Source of the DNA: Merluccius polli
Lineage: Eukaryota; Chordata; Actinopteri; Gadiformes; Merlucciidae
Direction of reading: 5' to 3'
Assembly: GCA_030340625.1 (NCBI GenBank)
Contig: JAOPHQ010000916.1
Span: 1 to 64,000, forward strand
DNA length: 64,000 nucleotides
In this document: positions 54,580-64,000 of the stretch, piece by piece
Layout: every line of letters begins with the position of its first letter
Numbering within the stretch: position 1 is the first letter of the stretch
The notes under the pieces: model-generated
Database searches by the model: none
What the model saw: only the letters and a program-made list of their open reading frames with translations
What the model was told of the DNA's origin: nothing
Position numbers and translations under genes: made by a program

Positions 54580-54945
54580 GGGTTGGTAAAAGATTGGGCC
54601 TAATGGTTTACTATGATGCCTTTTAAGCTTTGGTAAGGCTACCCGAATAGGAAGTCATTGTAGATTGTATTGATAGCCTATTGTTTTGTGATCGGGCATG
54701 CCGCCGCGTAGCGAGGTCACGTCACATTAGACAGACATGAGAGTAATTACCACAAGAGTAATTACCAACTCAAAATTAATATTTATCAGCAAGCAAGAAC
54801 CTTTGCTATTTCAAAATCTATCCATATATTTAAAAAATCCTTTATTTCAAAACGGGGACATTTCCGGGGACAGCTCCAGCCGGGGACAGGCCCCCAAAAA
54901 CAGGGACTGACCTCGGAAAACGGGGATCTGGTCTGGCAAATCCAC
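54580..54945. mobile_element. Internally deleted copy of the 35.8-kb hAT family, inverted
   Basis: Reverse complement of parts of 35837-36670. 54625-54690 (TTTTAAGCTTTGGTAA, GAATAGG, ATTGATAGCC) matches the right end and 54700-54940 (CCGGGGACAGCTCCAGCC, TTTGCTATTTCAAAATCTAT) matches the left end. The central 500 bp or so are missing. The terminal TAGGGTGACCA is degenerate on both sides, so this copy is older. Confidence 0.75.
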
Positions 54946-55680
54946 TGGGATATGCTCTGTAGCGTTTGCTAACATTGAGCCGTGCTCAGCTTTTCCCGTC
55001 AGCAGTCAGGCGATGTTCCCGGGTTCGACTCCTCCGTTCTAGAGTAGGGGCTTAGACTATAGGAAAAACTCCTCGCACAAAGGACACGCTGAGCACGAGA
55101 GGACATATAGATCCACCCTTCGTCTCATTAGGGCGAAGCAGAGGCTTGCTAGCAATTTAATACACACCTCTATACAGTGTCTTGCTCGCTAGCAATTTTT
55201 AAACGTACATCTATACAGTATTGCTCTACGCTCTACTCTGTCTTTCTGAGACCTTTGCGTCAACACTCGACATAGGAGGCCATCATAGCAGGGCTAATCA
55301 CAGGTGCAGCTCATTACATTAATTACAGGTCTTCGTAGCGCTCCATCCCGGTACTGGCCCTCCACCAATAGAGAGACAGCTCTCCCTCCGGAGGGCTATC
55401 TTTACCGCGTACATAATGGCTCGCTGACAGACCGTACTTTGACATTGACCCATAATTCATGTTATTAGTTGCACTTGTGTTCGCCCGCTGCTTTTAAAGC
55501 AAATGTGGACAGAGAGGGAAAAAAAAGGTCCATTGACACATAGTCATGGATGTGGTGGTCACTGATGGCTGCGGTGTGTGAATGCCATCGGGCTGTCCTT
55601 TATCGTTGAAGGAATAAATACAGGCTAAAACACTTTATTGTTGTTATAAAAGTTCTGATATTGCTGTTTGATTCATTCCT
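54946..55680. other. Unique sequence with a small duplication
   Basis: GCTAGCAATTT followed by CTCTATACAGTGT / CATCTATACAGTAT occurs twice (about 55147 and 55190). GGGTTCGACTCC near 55020 resembles a pol III B box without a convincing A box, so a degenerate SINE is possible. Confidence 0.4.
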
Positions 55681-56500
55681 GGGTTGTGTTTTTTTTTTGG
55701 GGGGGGGGATGGGTGCAACGTTGTACTATATGTGTTCAGTATTAAACTAGGTATGTGCAATACTCCTACTCACTGCTTCAGTGTATTCGTTTTCTACGTT
55801 ACAGAGAATGAAGAATTCTCCCCACTCGCCGTTCTTTTGTGAGAGAAATCAAATAGACTGAAATCAAGGTTCGCCGTGGCAAATTGAAATTGCACACTGC
55901 ACAGTACAATTACAAGACAGTGCAGACATAGTATACATTATACATCACCATCAATAGGCAAATTTGAACAATGTCAATGTATTTAAGCTTGTATTGTGGC
56001 TATCATCATTGCTATTCAGATTAAAGGAAAACCAAACACCCTACTAGTCCCCGCCCACTATCGACTATCAAAGTTGTTTTCCCTTTTAATCATTTTTTTT
56101 AGGCTCCCGTTTAAGCTTTTTAGTTGTTGTTCGGTCCTGGCCGAGGTTCCTTCTCAACAAGACGCACACAAATCCTGTCCCGCCATGGTTAGCTGTCAAG
56201 GGTAACTGCGAAGTCGGATGCGGCATTGCACCTTATCCCCCCTGTGCTTTGCGGAGATACACTCATTGCTCCGGCGGACCGAGTCACTGCCGAGCCGTGC
56301 AATTCTTTCACTGTGCGACTCCAAGAGGCTTTAATGTCCCATTGTTGGCTTTCTAGCTCCTGTCTTCCACCTCCTTTCTTTTTTTGTATCTTTTCTTTTT
56401 TTGACTTAGGTCAATGTTTTTTTTTTTTCTCCCACTCAAATGTCTAGATGGCGATAAATAAAAATGTGGAAGGATGAAATCAGAAGCACCGGAGTCTGTA

Positions 56501-56503
<3 letters not shown>
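55681..56503. other. Unique sequence
   Basis: T/G homopolymer at 55690-55707. No gene is recognised. Confidence 0.4.
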
Positions 56504-56541
<38 letters not shown>

Positions 56542-56839
56542 TGCACGCGCTCGTTGTCTGTGCGTGCGTGCAAAGTGTGCGTGTCTTTCTGTGCATGTGG
56601 GCATCGTATGAATGGCCTTTCACAGAGGGGGAGAGATGAACTGCTGGCTCCTCCGGTTATCCCCCCTCCCGCTCCTGTACGGCGCGAGTGCCGTGGCATG
56701 CAGAACGCGGCGTTCAGACTCCCTGCCAACACAGACGGCCGTGTGGTTGTGTTTGCATCGGGAGTGTGTACGCAGCGGTGTGTTTGCTTGCATCTGTCAC
56801 AAACGAGAGAGAGAGACAGAGAGAGAGACAGAGAGAGAC

Positions 56840-56880
<41 letters not shown>
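56504..56880. repeat. GT array and GA/GACA array
   Basis: GT at 56508-56538, GA/GACA units at 56804-56878, with a repeat-free CpG-containing spacer between them. Confidence 0.92.
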
Positions 56881-56882
<2 letters not shown>

Positions 56883-57365
56883 GAAAGCAAGCGAGACAAC
56901 CCAGACAAGCAGCAAATAATGTATGACCACTGCATGCTATAATTAGCACACACACACAAAAGTCAACGTCAGAGGCTGTTTAAATAGAGCCCCGCTTCTC
57001 GCCAGAAGACATGAGAAGCCACAAAAAAAGGGAAATAAATTATTAAGAGACAACGACTCCTCACTGATGTCCGCACTAAGCTTTTATAATAGCATTTGTT
57101 CAATCCAGATCCTGCGGTCTAAACGATGCGAGGGCCGTTTTGGCAGGACCTAACCACCACTGACACTGATGATGAATGCCTAATTTCTAAAATTATATTT
57201 CAGCTCTTAACTATTTCAATGGAGGGGGAGACATGGCCCCCGGGGGTAGAGTATCATTTGCATATATTGAGAGGAGGGTAAGGTAGGGGAACAAATGTAT
57301 TGTCTGGGAGCGACCTGTATTAACATGCTGACTACACAGCCAAAGATTAGTTTTTGGTTAACCTT
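56881..57365. other. Unique sequence
   Basis: ATTTGCATA octamer-like string near 57256. No gene. Confidence 0.4.
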
Positions 57366-57378
57366 GTGTGTGTGTGCG

Positions 57379-57438
<60 letters not shown>

Positions 57439-57568
57439 TGTCATAGAGTGTGTCGAGTATAGATCGCCATGCATTGTATTGGTCTCTGAGGGGCTGAGGC
57501 CATTCGCATCTGGCAGGACGCCGATTGATCCATTTGGCTTTTAGCTCGCTAGCATCCCCCCCCCCCCC

Positions 57569-57601
<33 letters not shown>
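57366..57601. repeat. GT array and C/AC tract
   Basis: GT with GCGT variants at 57366-57440, then 57556-57601 with 16 C and about 15 AC units. Both sit on the same sequence, in opposite strand sense. Confidence 0.95.
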
Positions 57602-57603
<2 letters not shown>

Positions 57604-58120
57604 CACTCCCATTCAACTGCAGTGGATGATGCGTACACTTCTGCAAACAGGAAGTCCCTCCTGGGCATTTCCAGAGTCTAGACTATAAAGACCATAAAGT
57701 CAGTTAGTTGGATCCTTTTGAAAAGGTATAGCAATGAATAAAAACATTAATTTTGTGCATGTGTGTGTGTGTGGTTGTTATGGTTGGTGCTAATTATGGG
57801 AGACAGAAATACCTGTTCCCGCCCAAGGGGTTGAAAGAATGCAAAATAACGCTAATGCTGTTTAAGGTTTTTTTTTTGCACAACACAATTGTCTGTGCCA
57901 ATCTTGTTCATCTTTTATCCCCCCCACACTGTGTCATTCATTTTGTTATGAAATTAGCGCAATAATGCTGCCAAATTCACACGCTGCGTTTTAATTACCT
58001 CACCTCGCCGCCTCGCCTGTTTATTACGATGTAAAGCTGCCCCCTGCTCTGAATGACGATGTGAATATGCATGAGTCATTAACGATAATAATGAATTATA
58101 ATTACACAAAAAGGTTTCCA
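57602..58120. other. Unique block, possible conserved non-coding element
   Basis: The 57925-58110 part has TAATTA (58099-58104), TGAGTCAT (58072-58079), TATGCATG and several ATTA cores, with low CpG decay. It could be an enhancer. No coding frame. Confidence 0.35.
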
Positions 58121-59249
58121 TGAGTCATAACGTCATAGAAAATACCACATCTTGCATCTCAAGTAATGTTGATATGAACAACATGTCACCAGAACACAGT
58201 GATACATACAAAACTACATTGCATGACAGACCAACTTTCAGTGACTCCAATGGAAATCATATCTGGACCCACTTTGCAAATACAGAGATTCTACGTTTTG
58301 TGTTTTTAATTTTTAGGGGCAAAATGCCTCGAGCTCCTGTTACTTTCTTAACCTGCTATACGCCTCCCTAGATTTGATGATATAAGGTTAAAAGAGGGTA
58401 CCACAAATGAAAGGATCAGCCACTAGTTTATGCAAAAAAGATAAGATAGAATCAGTCAAACTCATATTTACCAATGAGCCAGGAAGCGAGACATTTATGA
58501 ATAAATACCAGTAACATCAAAATAAAATACAAAACAACATACAAGTACTTGTATAACCAATATGAAAACAAAAACTGAATTAAATTTACATCCATTGCCT
58601 TCCCTGGTTAAAAACCATCACCAACAGCATCATACATATTAGACACATTTCTTGAATTTCCATAATAGAGGCTGAGATCAAGGCAACAAAAAAGGCCAGA
58701 CCTGTATAAATAAACCAACTTGGGTTTGGCAGTACAGCATATTCAAAACAAAAAAAAAGCGCAAAAAAAGCAAATCTAAATAAATGACTGTATTATTAAT
58801 ACTGCTTGGATAGTTATGATGCTATCATATTAATATTTGACAAATAAAAAATAAAAAACATGTTATTAGCTGAACAATAGTGTTTCAGTCTTGTTTTTAT
58901 TAAAACATTACCTTACTTGCATAGCTCCAATAAATTATTGTAGGATGTGCTTGTTGTGTTTGAGTGTTTGTTGTTGTGAGACCTTGTAGGTGTGATCAGC
59001 TGTAAAGATTATTGGAGGGTGGGTCTAAAACTGAAAAAGTGTGAATGATTGGCTCTTGGGTGTTGTTACTAATTTCCGTATAAGTCGGCCATTTTTGTTT
59101 AAGATCCCATAAATATCTTGTGTAACACATTTGGTGTGTCATTTAGAAGATGTTTTAAACTTACCCACAGACCTTATGGGTCCAAGAGGCAGAAATGTTC
59201 AGCATGTCAAATAAGGCAGAAATGTTCATCAATCAGGAGGGCGGGGCTG
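58121..59249. other. AT-rich unique sequence
   Basis: No tandem repeats. An 83-codon plus-strand frame at 58120-58371 has no recognised domain and I do not call it. Confidence 0.4.
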
Positions 59250-59454
59250 ATCCTTTAACTTTGACGGTGAATAATAGCACCCCCTAGGGGCGAAGTGGCA
59301 CCAAACTTTTTGGAGACATGCTTACCGGGAATACATATGTAATCGACACATTTTAAAACTTTCGAGTGTTATGGGGCTGAGCTATAGCCATTACCAATCC
59401 AAAATATGGTAATAAGAATCCCGAGAATAACTAAAGGTATCCACAGTTTTACTG
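59250..59454 (+). mobile_element. Interspersed repeat, left part (unclassified)
   Basis: The ATAGCACCCCCTAGGGGC-containing sequence and the later GTCAAGTTTGGTGATGATTG block (from about 60009) look like parts of one repeated element separated by the LINE fragment. Pattern memory only. Confidence 0.3.
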
Positions 59455-59985
59455 TGAATACCGAATAAACTGCATACACAAATACTGAAAACCATACGTC
59501 AAGTGCATTTGGCAAGTGAATAAAAATATGTTTTTAGTCTATTTTTAAAAACACCAACTGACTCTGCTGATTTGATGTCAGCCGGCAGATAGTTCTAGAC
59601 GGTGGGTGCGGCGATGGAGAAAGGCCCGTCTCCAGTATTTTTCGGACGGGACCTTGGGATGGCTAGTAGGCCTCTGAGGACCTAAGGCGCCTGCTGGTGT
59701 GGTAAGGAGAGATGAGGTCTGAGATATAGGCAGGAGCAGTACCATGAAGGGTTTTATAGGTAAGGAGTAGGATTCTGAACCGGATTCTGTAGTAGACAGG
59801 GAGCCGATGTAGTGCTGCAAGGATTGGAGTGATGTGTTCTCTTTTTTGTTCTGGTTAATAGCCTGACTGCAGTGTTTTGGACAAGTTGTAGTCTGAAGAG
59901 AGATACCAAAGTAAAGGGAATTGCAGTAGTGGATTCTGGATTAAATAAAAGCATGGGTAATTTTTCCGGTCTGGAGGAGATTGGA
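59455..59985 (-). mobile_element. LINE reverse-transcriptase C-terminal fragment (L2/Rex1-like)
   Basis: Minus strand, going down from 59915: RLQLVQNTAVRLLTRTKKR, then after frameshifts TYKTLHGTAPAYISDL near 59730-59770, and at 59585-59520 LPADIKSAESVGVFKNRL then KTYF. This is the standard end of a fish non-LTR reverse transcriptase, paralogous to but distinct from the fragment at 53622-54250. It is broken by frameshifts. Confidence 0.75.
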
Positions 59986-59999
59986 AGTGTTTCACTTGG

Positions 60000-60420
60000 A
60001 GCATATGTGTCAAGTTTGGTGATGATTGATCATGCGGGTATGCAGATATGAATATATAGTATAGTACATTATGGTTGATTTTTTAAAAATGCGATATGGA
60101 TTTCTATGGAAGATGACATTTTTCAACTCAAACTCCTAGTGTATTTCACCACAATCAGCATGAAAGTTGGTATGTAGCTCTATTAAATGAGCAAGATGGC
60201 CACCAAATCCAAGATAGTGGAAAATCTCAGATGTACTATATTGGTCTCATTGACTATTTTGTTCACGTTATAAACTGTTACGATCAGGACACAATTTCCT
60301 AGTGTTTCCTAGTCTCTACCTGGTCACAGGAAATGGACCGAAGGCAGGATACTACAATACCTACAAATAGTATAGGGTTACCTGTGCCTTCGGGCTTTGT
60401 TCCCCTAATAACACATAATA
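60000..60420. other. AT-rich sequence, possible repeat continuation
   Basis: GTGATGATTGATCATGCGGG near 60018 and AAGATGGCCACCAAATCC near 60192 may continue the repeat begun at 59250. No gene. Confidence 0.35.
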
Positions 60421-60442
60421 CCCCCCCCCCCCCCCCCCCCCC
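60421..60442. repeat. 22-bp poly-C tract
   Basis: Uninterrupted run of 22 C. Confidence 0.97.
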
Positions 60443-60759
60443 GCCTAGACCTCTTCATGCTTACATTTTCAGTCAGGGTCAGTGGAAACTGTGTATGGAG
60501 GACACAGCAGTGAAAAATAAAATCTCATTAAGTTATAACCATGCAGTTAATGGCCCACTTACAGAAATGTCATTAATCTTTCCACTAATCTTTAATCTTT
60601 CTATTATACATACATCAAAAAGGTCACGGCTACTGCTGAAGTAAATAACGCAAACTTACACGACAAGCTGAACTTTTCAACCTTCACAGATTAGCGTCTC
60701 TAACAATAGCTGTTCGATGATTGCCTGGGTCCAGACCTTTGCCCACTCCACCGAGTTGG
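60443..60759. other. Unique sequence
   Basis: CCAGACC/GGTCTGG inverted pair at about 60732 and 60775 brackets a 40-bp loop. Otherwise unremarkable. Confidence 0.35.
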
Positions 60760-60927
60760 AGAGTTGACTGCTTTTGGTCTGGCATTATGACATGACTTGA
60801 CTTGAAAAAGCGATTATCCAATCAGTGCTGCGCAGGGACTAACCAATCAGCACCACAGGCAGGACGAACGCTGTTGTCAAACTGTTGTCAAGCTGTGCAC
60901 CGGAACCAAGGAGGAGTAATAACAACA
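60760..60927 (+). promoter_or_regulatory. Candidate promoter with two CCAAT boxes
   Basis: ATCCAATCAG (near 60816) and AACCAATCAG (near 60842) stand 25 bp apart, 85-110 bp upstream of an ATG in strong Kozak context. Two CCAAT boxes at this spacing are typical NF-Y sites. No TATA box is seen. Confidence 0.4.
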
Positions 60928-60982
60928 ATGGCGACCGCTATAGACAAGATGGACGCTGCTATTGAGGCTGTTCTAAATAGAG
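60928..60982 (+). CDS. Candidate first coding exon, unknown gene (partial)
   Basis: ATG in the context ACAACAATGG encodes MATAIDKMDAAIEAVLNR and is followed at 60983 by GTATG, a plausible donor. If unspliced the frame runs on to 61095 as non-protein-like sequence. The short acidic-amphipathic start resembles N-termini I associate with helicase-like proteins carried by fish repeats, but I cannot name it. No further exon is identified downstream, so this could be a stranded transposon promoter and exon. Confidence 0.35.
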
Positions 60983-62354
60983 GTATGTTGAGGCATGTCT
61001 TCACAATATCGCCGACATCAGTTAGTTTTTACTCTCCTCTTTTTGGAGGAAAGGGGGAATTTGAGTGGTGGTGGTGGTGCAGTATTCAGTTATGACATGA
61101 TTCGTAATAAAAGTTGTTGTACTTGGATCAAGATAGCTTTTCATGTTACATTGACCCAATTATTTAAAAGTTGGATGGTATCCCAATGCAGTTGCCATTG
61201 TGAAAACTTAACATCAACTCAACAACACAGTGTGTGTATGTGTGTGTGTGTGTGTGTGTGTGTTTTTGTGGCTGGTGTCACAGCTTAGTTCATCTCCTCA
61301 CCGACTCTGCGTCCTTGGCAGGAGGCAAACTAATTCTGTTCATCAGCTTCTCTATTAAAACCTCCAATTCTGTTTCTGAAACCCAGCATCACTTCATTAC
61401 CATATGTGCTACATGTTGCCTTGACAAAAAATTGAATTTGATCGGTACAGGAGCCCCCCCCCCCCCATTGACACCAGAGGTACCATGAAAGGGGCCTGTT
61501 GCTTCCAAAATATTTGTAATTAAATCCTGGTATCCAGGTATTCGTTAACATGCATCAACCTCCTGTGGGTAGCACCCTTAAAAAGATGTTAATATTATCA
61601 GAAGCCCCTTTAGGACCTGTAAGCAGACAGACACTTTCACAACGCTGTTTTATGCCTGCTTCAAACACTCTGTATTGAAGCCGTTGCACTTTAGCACAGG
61701 GCTCATTAGTGGCACTTCAGGGGCCCTCTCCCAATCGACTGTGGTTTGCCTTTCATTCGATCACACCTTCACCTTCAGATTTTCCTCCTGCCTTTCCGCC
61801 GTTGACTTTTGCCCTGCGGACAAACGCATGAAGGGGATTGGTTCTCTTCTCGTCTTCACACATCAGCAGCAGCACAAACCTGATTTATAAAAAAAAAAGA
61901 AGAGGAAAACGTTGAGAAAAACAGAACGGGGAGTTCTGAGGGGTTTTGATGTCTGCAGAGTCATCTAATCCCTTCACTCGTAGATGAAGCAAAAGGCGAG
62001 GATGTGGGCAGAAGAGAGGGAGATGAACAGGGGTGTGGGTGCAGCGTGCCTCTGGGGGCGTCTGCATTAGACACGGGGAAGCGGGGCTGAGTGTGCGAGT
62101 GGTGGTGGATGGCGTCGTAACGTAACGCTCTAGAGACAAAAGTGTAAGAAGAAGGGTTGATGGGGTGGGTGTCGCTAAGCCGAGGGGGGTGGGTGGGGGG
62201 GGGGCGGTGTATTTACTCTGTAGATTACGCTGATCTCCCTGGAAACATGGCACCGCTCTCCTGCCACAATGGTTGCGGAGTCATCGCCCAGATGAGTGTG
62301 AGAACTATACCATCATTACGAGGGGCAAATCACTACCACAGATACCATACTGAC
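60983..62354. other. Mostly unique sequence
   Basis: GT run at 61230-61263, C run at 61455-61466. The 61560-61880 part is repeat-free and GC-balanced and could be conserved. No exon is called. Confidence 0.4.
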
Positions 62355-62360
62355 CCACAA

Positions 62361-62397
<37 letters not shown>

Positions 62398-62435
62398 AGT
62401 GTGTGTGCATGCATGCTTGTGTGCTTGTCCGGGCA

Positions 62436-62473
<38 letters not shown>

Positions 62474-62639
62474 TGTGCGTGCTTGTGCGGGCATGTGGGT
62501 GTGTGCGCGTGTGTGTTTTTGTGTGGGCATGTATGCGTGTGTGCGCGCACGTTTGTGTGTTTATGTGTGTGCATGCTTGTGTGCGCATATGTGTGTGTGT
62601 TTATGTCTATGTGTGTCTATGTGTGCATGATTGAGCGGG

Positions 62640-62672
<33 letters not shown>
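62355..62672. repeat. Long imperfect GT array
   Basis: Perfect GT cores at 62362-62392, 62440-62472 and 62640-62671 are linked by GCGTGC/GCATGC-rich imperfect GT. Cys/Val and His/Thr frames are repeat translations. Confidence 0.95.
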
Positions 62673-63898
62673 TCTTTCGTGGCCTTACATTTCAAAAACT
62701 AAACAGAGTTCTCATAATGATTGGACATAAGGGCCAAGGGAGCCACAGGGCCAAACTAATTATGCACAGCAACAGTGCTTGAAAAGGTGTTTCATGGGCT
62801 GCATTCCTACAGGAGTCGTTGTAACGGTGTTACAGTGGTGGGACTGGACAGTCCATGTGAAATGGGTAAAACCTTTATCAATCCCCTGTAAAGCTGTGAA
62901 CCATATTACAAAGGATGTCTGGGGATTTGATGCGGGGCTTCTCTGCTGACAGCAAATTGAAGTGGATGGTGATGTATGGTGGACAACGCGCCACAGCCCC
63001 CATGAGACCAGGGTCTCTTTCCTGGTTCAGAAATAAGAAAATTAAATAAGATTTTATTTTTTTCCGAAACATATTGGATCACCCATGTGTTACATGGGTA
63101 ACGCAGGTTGATCACTGGCCACACAAGTTACTCTTTTACGTTTTTTTCTTTCGGGGATGCCGACAGGGCTAGGAAACCGTGGATAAACGAGGGCCGGTGT
63201 TAAGCGGCTGTGTAACTACCATTTGTTTTAAAACATATACAAGTGCCAGCAATTCCCAATTTCCCCCCCCTCTTAAATCATAACAAATGTGTATTTTACA
63301 TGCAGTTTTTTTTGTTTTCCCACTCAGCATATGGTCTTTGTTTCCGCTCACAGACTGTGTAAGAGCGTTTTCCCCGCACACACTTTTCTCAAATGAAACT
63401 ATCGCCGAGTTGATGAGTCATTGCTGTAGACACAGTAATTGACAACATGAACAAAGGGAAATAGGGCACAGCGGTCCCGTTTTGATGCATGGATTTAGCC
63501 AACAGCACCAACAGGTGTGTTAGGGCCGATCACCCCCGCAGGCAACTGACGCTGCTATGAAAGAGCTGTGCCTGCAGCACCAGCGGCTTAGGGACTAAAA
63601 GCTTCCGCCAAATGCTTGATATTGAACAATTTGACATTACAGAGCATTAAAATGTCAAATGTAATAATAGTTTCGCTTTTTTTTTTTTCTTTGAAAAAGA
63701 AAATAGAAAATTATTGCCAACCTAGACTCCCTCCATTCATCACACTTTATTTAGGCTGTTTATCGCAAGGTGGTGGAGTCTCTACTAGATCTCTACTAGA
63801 AAACACAAACACGACACAATTTAATGTAGCAGTAAGTACAAAACCACTGTATATTTATATCTATATCTATATATATAGAGGGGGGGATGTATATTTAT
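62673..63898. other. Unique sequence
   Basis: About 1.2 kb with no tandem repeat except short T runs and a TATATC patch at 63850-63880. The 63400-63600 part is GC-balanced and may be a conserved element. Confidence 0.4.
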
Positions 63899-63980
63899 CC
63901 CCCCCCCCCCCCACACACACACACCTCCACCACCCCATGTTTGTGAATGGGTGGGTGCAGGTGTTGTCGGGGGGGGGGGG
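63899..63980. repeat. C/AC run and poly-G run at window end
   Basis: 14 C then AC at 63899-63924, and a G run at 63970-63980. Confidence 0.92.
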
Positions 63981-64000
63981 CGCTGCTCTCCCACCTTCTG

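Noticed and set aside
55010..55045. Possible tRNA or SINE B box GGGTTCGACTCC
   Set aside because: No convincing A box at the right distance and no tail, so it is not called as a SINE.
58120..58371. 83-codon plus-strand frame with normal amino-acid composition
   Set aside because: No Kozak context, splice signals or family resemblance. The length is expected by chance in a 64-kb window.

Overview
This window looks like intergenic or intronic DNA from a teleost fish. The evidence is the very high load of (AC)n/(GT)n and (AG)n microsatellites, fragments of teleost-type L2-clade LINEs with the shared 'gtctgctaaatg' 3-prime tail, a tRNA-derived SINE with a related tail, hAT and PIF/Harbinger-type non-autonomous transposons, and no prokaryote-style gene packing. 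The extreme dinucleotide-repeat density would fit a gadiform (cod-like) fish, but the genus cannot be fixed from this sequence alone. I found no complete protein-coding gene, no rRNA or functional tRNA gene and no CRISPR array. Most open frames are translations of simple repeats or minisatellites.

Layout. 1-12.7 kb: mostly unique AT-rich sequence broken by GT, GA, CT and poly-G tracts, a 52-bp tandem array (8131-8408), a hairpin element (8672-8847) and a 48-bp minisatellite (10974-11620). 12.7-15.3 kb: a large imperfect inverted repeat whose arms enclose a ~1.1-kb minisatellite with 33/31-bp units. 15.3-26 kb: microsatellites, a palindromic MITE-like element (18003-18142), an interspersed repeat split by a Harbinger-like MITE (18361-18790), a two-copy dispersed repeat (20502, 23643), a SINE (22243-22390), a promoter-like patch (24590-24725) and a cluster of alternating inverted GGGTCCTATGTTCCCC motifs (25141-25866). 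26-28.7 kb: a CpG-rich block with two candidate untranslated first exons ending in splice-donor consensus, a 21-bp minisatellite and a C/T-rich minisatellite. This is the best candidate for the 5-prime end of a plus-strand host gene.

28.7-46 kb: dense microsatellites, a 2.5-kb-spaced local duplication (30513, 33066), a 41-bp poly-G tract, a hAT element with a perfect 8-bp target-site duplication (35837-36670), a second hAT element carrying a ZMYM1-like transposase fragment and a nested hAT MITE (42234-43789), and a 222-bp palindromic MITE (44949-45170). Several CpG- or TAATTA-containing unique blocks in this part look like possible conserved non-coding elements. 46-64 kb: more GT arrays, then a transposon graveyard at 52.2-54.9 kb (L2 tails, a GTF2IRD2-like hAT transposase pseudogene, an internally deleted sibling of the 35.8-kb hAT element), a second LINE reverse-transcriptase fragment (59455-59985), and a CCAAT-box promoter with a short candidate first coding exon at 60.8-61.0 kb.

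There is no operon-like or multi-gene system. The interesting content is structural: nested transposons with readable target-site duplications, long palindromes, arrays flanked by inverted repeats, and at least 18 poly(G) or poly(C) runs of 18 bp or more.
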